A stretch of DNA of 64,000 nucleotides from Forficula auricularia (taxonomy: Eukaryota > Arthropoda > Insecta > Dermaptera > Forficulidae), in assembly GCA_024734495.1 (NCBI GenBank), contig JALMQS010000225.1, forward strand, positions 19,172,573 through 19,236,572. Reading direction: 5' to 3'. A program made the translations under genes and the position numbers. Each line of letters opens with the position of its first letter. Position 1 is the first letter of the stretch. A model generated the notes under the pieces. It saw only the letters and a program-made list of their open reading frames with translations, made no database searches and had not been told where the DNA came from. Shown in pieces: positions 1-11,296 of this stretch.

Positions 1-1060
1 TCGGGTGCCTCTGTTTCTTCTAAAGCCGAACTGGTCTTCCCCCAGATTTTCTTCAACTCTTTGTTCTATTCTTCTTTGGATTATTTTGGTTAGGATTTTG
101 GAGGCATGTGAGGTTAGGCTAATGGTCCTGAAATTTTCACATTTATCCGCGCCTGTCTTTTGGGAAGTGTGACTATTTTGTTTTTTTCGAAATCTTTTGG
201 GATGATTCCCAATTTATAGATTTTGCTAATTAGTTCAAAAAGTTTGTCACGTGCCTTTTCTCCAGAGTTCTTTAGGATTTCAGCTTGTATATTGTCTATT
301 CCGGTGCTCTATTATTTTTTAGTTCCTTCAAAGCTGTCTCGAATTCTGACCTGAGTATGGGGTCTCCTAATTCGTTTTCGTCCACAGATTCTTCTTCTTC
401 TATTGGGTTCATTGTTTTTTTCTTCTCCATAGAGTTCTTCTAGGTGTTCCTTCCATCTATTTGCCTGTTCGTTTTCGTTTAGAATAATGTGTGCCTCCTT
501 TATCTCTTATGTTCTTGCTTTTTGGCTTGTCTTCTTGAAATTTCTTTTTATTGCCCTATAGGCTACATCAACTTTTCCCAATACTAGATTTTCGTTGACT
601 TCTTTACATATTTTCTTGAATCATTTTTTCTTTGCTTTTCTACATTCTCTTATAACTTTCCATCTTAATTTTGATATGTTTCTTTCCCTTCTTCGTCTTT
701 TCTGTTCTTAAATTTTCTTCGTTCGTCAATCAGTTGCAGTATTTCGTCTGTTACCCATGGCTTTTTAATTTCGTTTTTCTTTGATTTAAGGACTTTGCTG
801 TTTCAGTCATTTATAGATTCATTCTGTCGATTTTCTTTTTTTATTTGTGGGTGTTTTTTCTAGTCCTTTACTGATTTCTGAATCTTGTTTGACTATAATC
901 TATTTGAAATCTCCCTTGTCTTTTGGTTTTCCACGTGTACTTGGTGGTGTAAGAGTTACTACTAACGCTTACTGCAAAATTCATTAATCTTCGCCCCATT
1001 CCCGACCGTTCGCCCACCACTTTCCTCTTTTGCCTTTTCCTACTATAGCTAATAGTTGTG
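1..1060 (-). mobile_element. Non-LTR retrotransposon relic (RTE/BovB-like endonuclease plus reverse transcriptase), cut by the window edge
   Basis: Read on the minus strand, the pieces follow the order of an RTE/BovB-type polyprotein. An endonuclease tail comes first (GMGRRLMNF and FQIDY, about 1010-890), then a linker (KKPWVTDEILQLIDERRK, about 765-710; RWKEHLEELYG, about 450-420), then the reverse transcriptase (QAEILKNSGEKARDKLFELI, about 290-220; CENFRTISLTSHASK, about 145-100; EDQFGFRRNRGTR, about 40-1). The frame changes near 300 and near 170, and in-frame stops lie near 512 and 622, so this is a dead copy. The catalytic YxDD part would lie beyond base 1. The family call rests on remembered resemblance to BovB proteins; a related APE-type clade is possible. 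Confidence 0.85.
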
Positions 1061-1639
1061 TGAAATAACGTAAATGGTGTTTTGATAAGATACCTACCTG
1101 TAGCAATCACTTTATATTATTAAATCTATATCTATATATAAAACAGTTATTTGACTGATCTATACCACATTTTGTAGCTAACATACAGTTACACTTTATG
1201 CCCCGGGAAAACTATTGATGCAAAAATCGACTACCTAAAATGTGGAACCCCCTCTTTTCAATAATATATTTATTTCCAAGGTGAGTAATAATATTTATAT
1301 CAACACATTTATATATATATATATATATATTTATTGGGAGACGTACTTTGATTTCATATGTACTTGTGGAAAATTATTATCATATTTTGAATTTTATGCA
1401 ACTCGAAACGTAAAAACCAACACAACACATGTAAATAAATAAAAATTCAATTTTGCAACAGCCTTTTTTAAGAATGTCTTTAGCCAGGGGAGGATACCCC
1501 TCTCCAGGAGGCGGGGAGAGGGTTTGTGGAGTGGAGAGTGATCAGAGATGAGAGAGTTCAGGTTTTTGTAATGTCCGTCCTACTACATTTTCTTGGAATC
1601 TCTTAACATGTGCTATTTTTACGAGTTACAGAAATCAAC
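1061..1639. other. AT-rich spacer with a TA microsatellite
   Basis: There is an (AT)n run at about 1309-1330 and a short G-rich patch at about 1484-1545. I see no coding frame of interest. Confidence 0.5.
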
Positions 1640-1740
1640 CCCCAAGCTCAAATCACTTTTAGTCGACTCGTATGACAAGCATGGGATATCTGGACCAATT
1701 CCAAACCAGGTCCACAGGGGCTTTTAATTAAAATACCTAT
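1640..1740 (-). repeat. Dispersed repeat fragment related to 25115-25215
   Basis: The minus strand reads CCTGTGG, then a TTGG-rich stretch, then a GTCATACGAGTCGACTAAAA block followed by a G-rich run. The same order (CCTGTGG, TTGGTGTTAG, GTCGTAAGAGGCGACTAAAA, TTTGGGCTTTGGG) is found on the plus strand at 25115-25215. The two copies are diverged, so the family is old. I believe this motif belongs to a widespread arthropod retroelement, but I cannot name it. Confidence 0.55.
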
Positions 1741-3115
1741 TCTCATCATATTTTTTGGAACTTTGTTGAATTTATGAGGTGGCATCAAAATGTTTGAATC
1801 ATTATCGTAGAGCATAACACAAAAAAGGTGGGAAAATATTATTTTAAAGTGTGTTCTACAATCAGAAGGTAGAAGTTTCATCAAGATGTGGGCACACTCA
1901 AAGAGCTGTTTTTTGGCATAGTAACACTAGACCCCTCCAAAAATATTATCCTCCTGGCTTTAACGCAAATTCTGGTTTCTGATAAAGTAAAACAAGCTTA
2001 AGAAAAACGAACCACGTCCTACGGGTTTTCAATCATGGAAATTAAAAGCCGTAGGATGTGGTCCACTCTTCATATTATATTGATATGTATTTATTAAGGA
2101 CGGATCAAAAAATGTAAATGATTAAAAAAAAAAAAAAAAGATTATTTACGTTGTGTTACTTTTTTCCAAAAGCAAAGCGCTCTGGAGCTAAATCAAATAA
2201 TGCCGCATTCTTTTAACTGTTTTAAAGAGTATTTTTAATTTAAAATAAATTGAAGAACTTTTGCATTATAGCACCACTTAACGTTTTTGTATTCGTTTCT
2301 CTTTCTACTTTCTCTTGAATTTACTAAAAAAGATAATTTGATCATATATTATTATATAATTTATATTTTTAATATTCACGTATGAAAGAAATGAAAGGAA
2401 TTGTTCATGTTTATCTAGAACATTTTTCCCTCCAGCTTCTCTAATATTATATTAACAAATTAATGAATACAAATAAATTTATATAATCTTAATAATTCGA
2501 ACAAAAACTGATTAACTCATATCTCCTCCATGTGACACAATGCATAATTAACGTTTCAGTGTATTTTAGTTAATTTCTAATTTCACGGTATTTGTGGATA
2601 TCAATTAAAAACAAATTGATAATTAAAGTCAATTTATTTTTCTTGAATAATAATAAGAATGTAAAATCATAGACCAATAGTAAAATAACACGTGAGGAAA
2701 AAATAGATGGAAAGTTGTTATCTAATTAATAAGATTAATAAATGTAGAACTTAATAGATATGTTATGATTAACGGAATGAAGGTTGAATAACGGAATCTG
2801 TGTTGAATTTGTCGCATTCTTATTTATTAACTACATCAATAGAAGGTAAAAATATTACTTGCTTTTCAAGTCCAAGTCGTAAAAATTAAATAAAAATATC
2901 AACTTGAAAACTGTAATTATCCCTAATTTTTAAGACTCGTAAACGCAGATGAGTTTTCGATTTTATTATTACTAACCATGGTCTAACTTCTATAAATTAC
3001 TAATACTTGCTATTTTGGGAATTAATTTTATAATTTGCTGGTATAATTGACTATTATTTCCATTTCATTCAAAAGATGGGGTTTGACAGCTGACTACTCT
3101 TGGTGATTTCTGTTT
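1741..3115. other. AT-rich spacer with one small hairpin
   Basis: The only structure noted is an imperfect hairpin of about 15 bp (2009-2024 with 2049-2064, CCTACGG against CCGTAGG). The remainder is featureless A/T-rich sequence. Confidence 0.45.
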
Positions 3116-3123
3116 GTCTAGAC

Positions 3124-4169
3124 CAGCGCTTCTTAAACTATGGGTGGCGACCCCATTTTGGGTCGAGTAACTAAATTTTGAAGTCGTGAAACATATGACA
3201 ATGAAAAAACTAGTGGCCAAAAATGAATTCAAAAAAATTAAAGTATAATAAATTCCAGTTATATATCTGTTATTGATTAAATTGATATATTTAATAGATG
3301 GTGCATATTTATGAGAAGCGACGTTCTCAGTATTAAGGAGGTTCGGAACTGTTTATCATTTTTATAAGAAAATTCTCAAATTTTTACCATTGATGTATTA
3401 AATATTTATTCCCAAAATTTGAAGTTGATCGTCTGTCTCATTACCGAGAAATAAATTATTGAAAATTGTCCTTTTAACATGGAAGTAAATGAACCAAGCT
3501 TTTAAAAGAGCTATAACTTCTATTCAAATTATACCATTTTCAACAAATTTATACAGTTGAATAATTCAACTTTTATGAATCGAATGATATATTTTTCAAT
3601 AGATTTGACAGTCTAGTTAATTAGTTATTCATAAATGTAAAAATTAAAAGTTATTAGATGCCAAAAGAATATGACAAAAGCACTAGTGTAGAATTTCAAC
3701 TCTATTTGTTGAATTCGATTTTGTGTTAAATAAATGTTTTTATAATGAAAAAAATATTATATCAATATTCTTTTTATTAATATTATCAAAACAAAATTCG
3801 AATTCGAAATTAACCTCATTGTTAATAATTTTCTTATTAAAAAATTTAGTATGCAGACGTTGTCACTCTGGAGAAATACAAAAAATTTCAGATAGAAAAG
3901 CAGTCTCGAACTCCCTTAAATCAAAATTTACAACAAATTTTAAAAATGTTGAAGTTCTGTGTGATTCTTCATTTAATAACAAGCAGATCATCCCATTATA
4001 TTTATATTTAATTGTAAGGTATCTTTACTAAAGATTGGCTTCAAAATAAATTTATTTATGAATTACTAGTAAAAATTATGGTTTATACTATATACCTATA
4101 TAATATGAGATGGCTAAAAATTTCTCATTCAAATTGGGGTTGCGAATGAAAAAACTATTAGAAGCGCTG
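3124..4169. mobile_element. hAT-type non-autonomous DNA transposon with perfect 8-bp target duplication
   Basis: The left end reads CAGCGCTTCTTAAACTATGG and the right end, reversed, reads CAGCGCTTCTAATAG. The terminal repeat is thus about 10 bp perfect with weaker similarity inside. GTCTAGAC lies immediately outside both ends (3116-3123 and 4170-4177), the 8-bp duplication expected of hAT elements. The CAG(N)GCTTCTTAAACT(N)TGGG(N)CGACCCC style of end is common in animal hAT elements. The 1046-bp interior has a 102-codon frame (3723-4031) with no transposase motif that I recognise, so the copy is non-autonomous. Confidence 0.88.
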
Positions 4170-4177
4170 GTCTAGAC

Positions 4178-4616
4178 TGCAGTGACTAGTCAGAAGTAAT
4201 CAAAATAAGCCGGGTATGTGCGAGTCGGACTGCTTACAAAGTGTTCTGTACCTTATAACTCCCAAAATACTTGAAAAATCAAATTTATTCAGAGTTAATT
4301 TGCCGGATTTTTTCAGAATTTTAAGTTAAACGATTTCTAAACAACGACAAGTAAAAAAATCACCTAAAAATGGCCAATTAGGGGCAATGTCATTTCAAAG
4401 CGAAATTAATAAAATAAAATAAAAAAATCAAGACTATTTTACTCAAAGAGATATTTAAAGGGACACTCCAGGACCCAAAATAACAATATTATTCAACTCT
4501 TCTCAAAATAATCATTCGATTATTAAATTATTAATACGATTTTTGATTTCAGGAGAAAATTAAAATAAATACACATAACTTCTAAATTTCAACTGTATAT
4601 TTTATTTTTAGAGAGT
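4178..4616. other. Spacer, no feature seen
   Basis: No open frame, repeat or regulatory signal that I can support. Confidence 0.4.
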
Positions 4617-4775
4617 TTGGTGTTTGTGCCAGGTGAAAGATATTTTAATAATAAAAAAGAAGTAATTTTTTTGGAAAATTATTATTTACTATGGGTTATT
4701 CACTAGGTCACTTGTTTGAGGTGAAACAAGACACTAGTGAATAACTCATAGTAAATAATAATTTAAAAAAAAAAT
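4617..4775. repeat. Palindromic element, same family as 55475-55785
   Basis: The arms 4669-4717 and 4723-4773 are inverted copies around ACTATGGGTTATTCACTAG. The leader GGTGTTTGTGCCAGGTGAAA matches GGTGTTGGTGCAAGGTGAAA near 55500, where a longer version of the same palindrome is found. This copy lacks the ribozyme-like loop of the 55-kb copy. Confidence 0.65.
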
Positions 4776-5528
4776 AGGTATATTTTTAATTTTCTTTTAT
4801 TTCTTATTTAGTTTACGGCCTAATTATGAATGCTTTGACAGACCAAAAGACAGGTAGACATTATAGCTACAATCCCATTTTACTTTTAAAAGGGACCCTA
4901 ATAAATTTGGACTCAAGCTGATTTCATTTTCAAGATCATTTCATGAAGAATTTTACCAGAAATATTCCTAAGATGGTATTTGTATATGAATACAACATTA
5001 CGTTTCGACGAATGTCTTTACAAGTGTTTTATTTTTTTCCTGTTTTACTTAAAAGAAAAGTGAAATTTCCTATTCATACTTTTTTACAAAAGTATTTTTT
5101 TTTTTTTATTATTATTTTTAACTAAGGGGAATTACAATAAGTTAAAGAAAAGTAAATTCACTTACGGTTCCCCAGAAACTGTTCGTAAAATTAATAAGAA
5201 GAAGTAAGATGCTGCTTACCTGAAACAAAAAAAAGAAACATTAATTAATTAATTAAATTATTTATTTATATATATTAGATAACTGATAATAACTAATTAA
5301 CTTTCTATTTAAACTGTAGGGAGTAATTATGATGATGATGATAATAATTTTTATAAACTTGAAATACTATATACAATATAATAAACACGTTTTATTTATC
5401 AAATCAACCAAATATTTTATGTATAATTCCTTAACTATATAGAGACAAAAAGGCTGGTTTATATCTCGCCCCTTCCAAAAAACTTATTATTATAATAGTC
5501 TATATTACATATACCATATATGTCTCTA
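4776..5528. other. AT-rich spacer with simple repeats
   Basis: It holds TTAATTAAT runs (about 5240-5260) and GATGATGATGATAAT (about 5330-5346). A weak hammerhead-like fragment on the minus strand (GAC ATTC GTC GAAAC, 5002-5016) lacks a good CUGANGA. Confidence 0.4.
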
Positions 5529-5679
5529 GTAGCACAATGTTTGAAACTATATAGTGCGTATATAGATTCTCAAAATCTATATAGGCGCTATGTAGTTACT
5601 ATATAGTTGGAAACATTGTGTGTTTGAGAATCTATATAGGCACTAAATAGTTACTATATAGTTTGAAACATTGTGCTAC
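5529..5679. mobile_element. TA-flanked palindromic MITE (Tc1/mariner-like)
   Basis: GTAGCACAATGTTTGAAACT at the left end is repeated inverted at the right end (AGTTTGAAACATTGTGCTAC), and TA lies outside both ends (5527-5528, 5680-5681). The 151-bp interior is itself built of inverted AGATTCTCAAAATCTATA-like pieces. The TA duplication suggests the Tc1/mariner superfamily; no transposase is encoded. Confidence 0.72.
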
Positions 5680-7241
5680 TACGGACAATTTAAAAAATTT
5701 TAATCGGTATTGAATTTACTCATTTATTTTTCCTCATTATGTTTAAAAATGTCTCAAACATGAAGAAAAATTATTTTTAGCCTGTTTGTATGGGTGTCTG
5801 GATTTTGATAGATACAATAACTCAATAAGGGAAAGTCGTAGAAAGTTCTTTCTGGCAAAAAATATTTATATTTCCAATCCGGAGAATAAATTAGATTTTA
5901 GTCTTCCTAACGTCAACTTCCTTTTCAAAAATATAAAAAATATATATTTTAGAATTATTTTTTTATTAAACCTTTGATATAATAAAAGCAGGCGTTTTTA
6001 ATTTGATTAATTAATTGAGTCAATTCTATGGAAATCCACTAATAGTTCATTACAAATATTATCTATTTGATATCAAAATTAAAAAAATTAAAATTACTAA
6101 AAAATTAATTAAATCGAATGAAAATTTTTGACTAGTTTATTATACATATTTCAATTATTAGTAAAATAGCTGGATATCATAGTTCACTTAATCCTAGCTA
6201 AGTGCCATAATTTACTCTTCTATGGCATATAAATTTGTAAAATTTGCGGGAAGTATCTTCAAAGTGTTATCATTTTTTCGAACCAATAAAAACAATCAAT
6301 AAAGTGTTATACTTGAATTTTTACTTAAATTTTAATTTTATAATTATTTTTTGTGGCTTATTCAGAAGGGGATAAAATAAGGATGTTGTTTTCGGGTGTG
6401 GCTGGAATTTATTCAAATTGGATATTCCTGATCTTCCTAAGTGATGTATGATGTATAAAAATCACATTCATGTAACGCAGAGCTATTTTCCCTTTGGGAA
6501 ATAAACAGGTGGTCTGTAAAAGACGAAACCAAAAGCTGTGCAACGATGTTATGTATATCGATGGAGACGAGAGATGTGGGAGGCTTATATAAGACCACAC
6601 ACCATGGGAGACAATGCCAAGTGGGCAAAGCAAAAGAATTCCGAGATGGGAACAAATTCTTGGCCATTTACTTCCTCAGGGAAATACACGCTTGCCCAAT
6701 CATATATGCATATCTTGCCTTCTCCAAACTCCACAATATTCCATTCACGTCTGCAATCTAACAAATAATTTAATTAATGATTGTCCCAAGAGCAAATTTA
6801 TTTCACCAGGGATACGAGAACACGAGAATATCCAATTAGGTTTTTATTTCAATGGGTCATTTCTACTATCTAAATGGAAATCGGATTTTAATCAAATTTC
6901 CATCTCCATTCGGTAGTTAATTTGAAAATTTCATTCTGGGATTTCAATGCTCAGCATATTAAAGTGAAAGAAGATACTGGCTTTTATTTACTTATTTATT
7001 TGACTTTGACACAAAATCGATGAATAGTCAAAATGTAATTTATACTAACTCAATTGCTAAGCTTTTTTTTCTTTTCGTGAAAATTCTCGAGTTTCTTAAA
7101 TATTTTGCTAAGACACAATTATAAAATTATTTGAAGAAGACCGTTATATAGTAAATCTCAAAAAAATTCACAAGTACAAAAAAGTTCGCAAGCAGTGAAT
7201 TGGTATATAGGTATGTATTAAAATTTTTGACAATAATATTT
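5680..7241. other. Spacer with a higher-GC patch at 6370-6770
   Basis: Overlapping 70-100-codon frames run on both strands of 6409-6916, which argues against any one being coding. TATATAAG at 6586-6593 precedes an ATG in good context (about 6603), but that ATG is too close to serve a TATA-driven transcript. A conserved non-coding element is possible. Confidence 0.3.
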
Positions 7242-7327
7242 ATTAAAATTTTATAAATTAAAAGATTATTTAGTCACATAAAATAAATAAATAGAGTACT
7301 TTTAGTCAATTATTTATTATTTGATAG

Positions 7328-7379
7328 AATTACTAAACAGTTTCGGTCACCCCTGGTAGACCATCTTCAAATTAGATTC
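7328..7379 (-). ncRNA. Hammerhead-like motif, left arm (core C3 mutated)
   Basis: Read on the minus strand: UUGAAGA (7370-7364, C3 changed to U), one U, helix II GGUC/GACC, then an intact GAAAC (7344-7340). It is the partner of the plus-strand motif at 7502. Each copy keeps the part the other has lost. Confidence 0.5.
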
Positions 7380-7501
7380 TAAAATCAATGTCAAGTGTTT
7401 GTAAATTATTTATTTATTGAAATTTATTGATTAAATATCCATGTTAATAAATTAAGAATGAGTTATATACGCAGAGTGACAAATTCAAAATCATGAATGA
7501 A

Positions 7502-7552
7502 ATTTACTACTGAAGATGGTCTACCAAGGGTGACCAAAACTGTTTAGTAAAT
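7502..7552 (+). ncRNA. Hammerhead-like ribozyme motif, type I, right arm
   Basis: Helix I is eight perfect pairs: ATTTACTA (7502-7509) with TAGTAAAT (7545-7552). CUGAAGA is at 7510-7516, followed by one extra U and helix II GGUC (7518-7521) with GACC (7532-7535). The next block is AAAAC where GAAAC is expected, so G12 is lost and this copy may be inactive. GUU (7542-7544) would be the cleavage triplet. Combining both arms gives a complete core. Confidence 0.55.
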
Positions 7553-7643
7553 ATATCAAATAAATCATGTTAATTGACTAAAATAACTCTATTTATTTAT
7601 TTTATGTGACTAAATAAACCCTTTAATTTATAAAATTTTAATT

Positions 7644-8519
7644 CTACATAAGTCATTTAAGTTTTGGAAGAAGTTCCCGGATTCGAACCCCGGCTGATCC
7701 TTTTGTCTATAATACAAAAATATTTTCTTGGTTCCCTAATTTAATTTAACTTCGAAATAATATTTATAAAGAAAAACTTTCGCAAACACATTTTTAACAC
7801 AATTCATTGTCTAAATGGTTTAAAGTTTTAATGCATAATTCCGGTAATTTGAGTCAAAAACATTTACAGATTTACATTTTAAAACTATGAATTGCTTTTA
7901 AAAAGATCATGATAATTTTTACTTTTGTATATTCTAGTAATCTGATAATCAAATTTACCCAACTTTTTTAAATTGATTTATGAGAAAATAGAATTAAAGA
8001 GACGAGAAGTAAAAGTGAAAGTAAAAATGAGTATACTTAAAAGGTATTAACAATTAAAAAAATAAATAAAACAAAAAGACAAAAATAAGAAATTATCCAT
8101 TCATTTTAAAAACAAAAGAATATATATTTTAATATTTTTTTAATTTAATAAAGTGCAACAGGTATCACTCTGGTGCTTTTTGTTTTCGTTATGGTTACTT
8201 GAGTTAAGCTCAGAGAACAATAGGGTATATTGATATATATTAAATGGGTAAACTACTCTTACTAGCTTTTTAGTTTACATCAGACGTTATTAAAAAAAAA
8301 ATACTACCATATATTACATGATGTTCAATGTGTTTAATTTAATCTGGAAGGCTGAGATTTATAGTGGCACTCGTAGATAGAGATACAAGTTCATTATTTC
8401 AGTCATTAAGGTTATTTTTTATTATCGTCAAATAAACAACATCAACACCATAGAGAATTTAGCACGAACACTGATTTGAAGTAACCACAGCGTATATCCT
8501 TCAATTTGTTGTGCTTTTG
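7644..8519. other. Spacer with a tRNA box-B-like patch
   Basis: On the minus strand GGGGTTCGAATCCGGG (about 7676-7692) resembles a pol III B box, but no acceptor arm or A box is at the proper distance. It is perhaps a SINE fragment. Nothing else was seen. Confidence 0.35.
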
Positions 8520-8873
8520 TTCTGAAGAGATAAAATCAATAATCCCTAAAAAGTCTTCATTTGTGCGAAATACACGATTTTCTAGGACTCAACACCCCTA
8601 CGCGCTTAAATTGGATACTAACCGAACGAACGCATTCGCCAACTCGTTTATCCCTATGAGATCTAGAGACTGGAACTCTCTTCCCCCGACCGTCTTCATA
8701 GCAACATATAACCTTCAATCTTTCAAGACACGCATCCACGAACACCTTCAACTCCGATCCAATCCCTAAATCTCTTATTTCCAAAATACAAGGGTCCACC
8801 GCTGACTTCAGAGGTTGAACCTTTTCGGACAACTTCTTCTTGTATCACTATCATTATAAAAAAAATAAAAATA
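8520..8873 (+). mobile_element. 5'-truncated LINE 3' end (C-terminus of Jockey/CR1-like reverse transcriptase ORF)
   Basis: The frame ending at 8769 reads NTRFSRTQHPYALKLD, then NSFIPMRSRDWNSLPPTVF, then SFKTRIHEHL. This is the usual ending of Jockey/CR1-group ORF2 proteins: an aromatic-rich stretch, RxxxxWNSLP, a V(F/V) xxx(S/T)xxxFK pattern and a final HL. About 100 bases of 3' UTR follow and the element fades into an A-rich tail near 8855-8873. The 5' part is missing, as in most target-primed insertions. GC content is higher than in the flanks, suggesting a fairly recent copy. Confidence 0.8.
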
Positions 8874-9324
8874 CATCTGGGGAAAACATTTATAGTCTTC
8901 CCATCCTATTATCTTTCCTACTTCACCCTTCAAAATATCCCTAAGAAATCCTTCGTGTCCTATCATCTAAGCTAGCTCAATTTTTTACACAAAGTTCTTT
9001 TTTTTCTAAATCTATCCAACTTCTTCATTTGTAATTCTATCTTTCTATTTATTTAATCTTCAACATTCTTCTATAGCCCCACATTTCAAAGACTTCTAGT
9101 CCATTTATTTATATCTTATCTATTTTTATCCAAACATCTCTTTTTAATTGAATTCCTCCTCATCCATTCAAGTTAAGGATTTATGAGTAATTATCGAGAA
9201 AAGTCGAGAGCAGGTCTTAATGTCCGTGGGAGAACAAGAATCTTATTAGTTCCAAGGAGTTTTATTTTTTTATTTTTTGGAAAATTATGTATAGGTATAA
9301 TTTAATTACTTATAATTATACAAG
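8874..9324. other. Probable intron or upstream flank of the 9325 exon
   Basis: Pyrimidine-rich sequence (about 8880-9165) and T-rich sequence (9258-9280) lead to an AG at 9323-9324. No second exon was recognised. Confidence 0.35.
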
Positions 9325-9544
9325 TCCCATTCAAATGGAAGTCATCCACCTACCAGGATTAAATCTCAGCCCTGGAGAGGTCAAAGTAATCGAGAATGTG
9401 AAAAAAATTCTCGAAATGTCAAATCTATTGAGGAGAAAGTATAATAAAAGTATTCGTGCGACCGTGACAATTTGTCGAGATGGAAGTTTAGTGGCAATCG
9501 CAAAAGCTGATGTAACTAACCATAATCGTAACAATTCAAACTGA
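9325..9544 (+). CDS. Probable terminal coding exon of an unidentified host gene
   Basis: The frame is open from before the exon to a TGA at 9542-9544. A likely acceptor (ATTATACAAG, AG at 9323-9324) would give a split first codon and then 72 residues. Translation could instead begin at the ATG at 9335 (MEVIHLPGLNLSPGEVKVIE). The peptide is a plausible soluble domain: an LSPGEVKVIENVKKILEMSN helix-like stretch, then RRKYNKS, then an alternating strand-like RATVTICRDGSLVAIAKADV, and an Asn-rich tail. Codon choice is less AT-biased than in the surroundings. Two poly(A) signals follow. I do not recognise the family. The opposite strand is also open (9331-9534), so coding status is likely, not certain. 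Confidence 0.55.
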
Positions 9545-9665
9545 ACTCTTGGATTTGGTTGATTAGTTACCTGGAACTCGTACTATTTCTCTCTCTGCTC
9601 TCAGATATAGATTTCATAAACTACATTACAAATTACAATAATTTTAGTTTTTCATTCTGTTAAGA
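9545..9665 (+). other. Probable 3' untranslated region
   Basis: A short stretch lies between the stop codon and the first AATAAA. It contains a CTCTCTCTGCTCTC pyrimidine run. Confidence 0.4.
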
Positions 9666-9693
9666 AATAAAGTTTTGTGTATCAAAAAATAAA
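9666..9693 (+). terminator. Tandem poly(A) signals
   Basis: AATAAA occurs at 9666-9671 and again at 9688-9693, followed by a pyrimidine-rich stretch (9694-9723). This is the usual layout of a cleavage and polyadenylation site and supports the exon just upstream. Confidence 0.55.
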
Positions 9694-9723
9694 TCTATTC
9701 CTTTTCTCTCTCTCTTTCTCTCG

Positions 9724-10687
9724 GGTTCATAATTGTTCGTTTGCAATTCCGCAGTTAAACTTGGATAGGTCATTAAATCGCTATTAAATCCTCCTCTTGG
9801 ACAGATTGCACATCTTTAATAACAGACCTGGCAGAATGAACGAAATGGATGCACTTGATTGATGAGTGAAGAGAATTTACTTTTGCAATCAATTAATAGA
9901 ATGAATGAAGGAATAAGAAAAGTATTTGGAGAAATTTTTTACTTTTTTTGCTGTTAAGATCTTGCAAGAAATAATTTAAGTTTAAAGGGAGAATATTCAC
10001 CCTGCGATTAAAGTGTGAACCTTGATATTATTAAGTATTTATTTCAAATTGCGAGAACTCTAAACAAACAGAGAAAGAGATTACACTATTAGATTGGTAA
10101 GGCATCTAAATTGAAATGAAAAGAAGTACCAGTGATTGATTACCTATCTACTTTTTGGTTAGGTATGAAGATTCCTTCTCTATTCCAGTGATCTCCAAAC
10201 TTTTTTGACCGCGTTACCTTATGACGAAAATAATCACTAAATTATACCCCCATGCGTGTGTCGTGTCAAAATTGATTTTTTTTAATCAATAATTACTTAT
10301 TTGAAAAAAATTGGTAGTAAAATTTAAAGTGAATTTATCATGAATTGATAACTTTAATCAGGATTATTTACTTCACGCACATTACTCCTTTTGATTACGT
10401 AAATAAAGTAAAATAAAAACATGAATGGACGGATAGGACATTCAGTATTATAAACAGTAAGCTCCCCAAACTTCGTCGCGACTACCTTTTCTCTTCGGTT
10501 TTTTTAATTGCCGTGATTTTCTTGGTGTTTGACGTAGAACATAAGATAATTAAAATTAAATGAATTTAAAATAATTAATTCGGTTTAACCTTGTTTGTTA
10601 ATAAAACTACCGTTTAAATGAAAGGAAAAATGGCGAAAATAATGTTGTTTTTTTACAATTTATTAATTTTAAATGAAACAATATATA
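9724..10687. other. Spacer with two hAT-like left ends
   Basis: CAGTGATCTCCAAACTTTTT starts at 10186 and CAGTAAGCTCCCCAAACTTC at 10455, both in the style of hAT ends and in the same orientation. I could not find the matching right ends, so these are at most truncated copies. Confidence 0.4.
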
Positions 10688-11073
10688 TGTTGCAGTAAAA
10701 ACCTGTTTTTAGTAAGAACGGGTTCATACTAGTTAAAACGCGTTTCACTGAATACCTTTGTGGAAACTAGAGTTTACTGATGTTGGTTGAGTTTGGTTCA
10801 AGGTCTATAATCTATATTTTTTGCCTCATTTTGGATGTTTATTTTCAAAAATTTTTAAACAAAAATGTAAAAATTACATCCTCTACAACTTTGCTTCTAT
10901 AAGGATGTAATTTTTGACATTTTCGTTTAAAAATGAGGCGGGAAGGTCAAAAATGAAGATTCAGACCTTTGGACGAAAACTCAATCAACATCAGTAAATT
11001 CTAGTTGCCACAAAGGTATTCAGTGAAACGCTTAATAGTAAGAACCCGTTATAATAAAACGGTTTCTGCAACA
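10688..11073. mobile_element. Snapback MITE, same family as 55855-56244
   Basis: It begins TGTTGCAGTAAAAACC and ends with the inverse GGTTTCTGCAACA. The arms share ATACCTTTGTGG, TTTACTGATGTTGGTTGAG and AGTAAGAACGGGTTC in inverted order around a loop near 10870-10910. The 55.9-kb copy has the same arms, so the ends are defined by two independent insertions. No coding capacity and no clear target duplication. Confidence 0.75.
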
Positions 11074-11296
11074 TTTTAACTAATTTGAAAACGCAAAATT
11101 GGTATTTTATACTCTTATATTTTCAAAACTTTAGACCCCAAGAGCCACACAAAAGATGTTCGATTGAGCTAAACTTTCGTAGGAATTACTTTTAGATTCA
11201 TTCCAACAAAATTCCGTCTGGAACTTATAAAATATGAGAAATTTATTTTTACCCATTTATAAATAAGGGCCACCATATTATACATGCAATTGATAT

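Larger units (their letters stand above)
7242..7643. mobile_element. Foldback element with inverted hammerhead-like motifs
   Basis: The arms 7242-7370 and 7511-7643 are long inverted copies; TTAGTCACATAAAATAAATA on the left answers TATTTATTTTATGTGACTAA on the right. A spacer of about 140 bp separates them. Each arm carries a hammerhead-like core, one on each strand. I saw no coding sequence and no clear target duplication. Confidence 0.8.

Noticed and set aside
3723..4031. 102-codon frame inside the hAT element
   Set aside because: No transposase, zinc-finger or dimerisation motif; Lys/Ile/Leu/Asn-rich as expected from AT-rich chance frames.
4986..5020. Further hammerhead on the minus strand
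   Set aside because: Helix II GAC/GTC and GAAAC are present, but the CUGANGA position reads CTTGTAA and no helix I forms.
6409..6916. Cluster of 71-100-codon frames and a TATATAAG string
   Set aside because: Frames overlap on both strands and in all phases, and the ATG after the TATA-like string lies too close to it to be in the transcript.
7672..7694. Possible tRNA T-arm near 7680
   Set aside because: Only a B-box-like string; no A box, anticodon arm or acceptor stem could be found.
10186..10475. Complete hAT elements at 10186 and 10455
   Set aside because: Left-end-like strings only; no matching right ends or target duplications were found.
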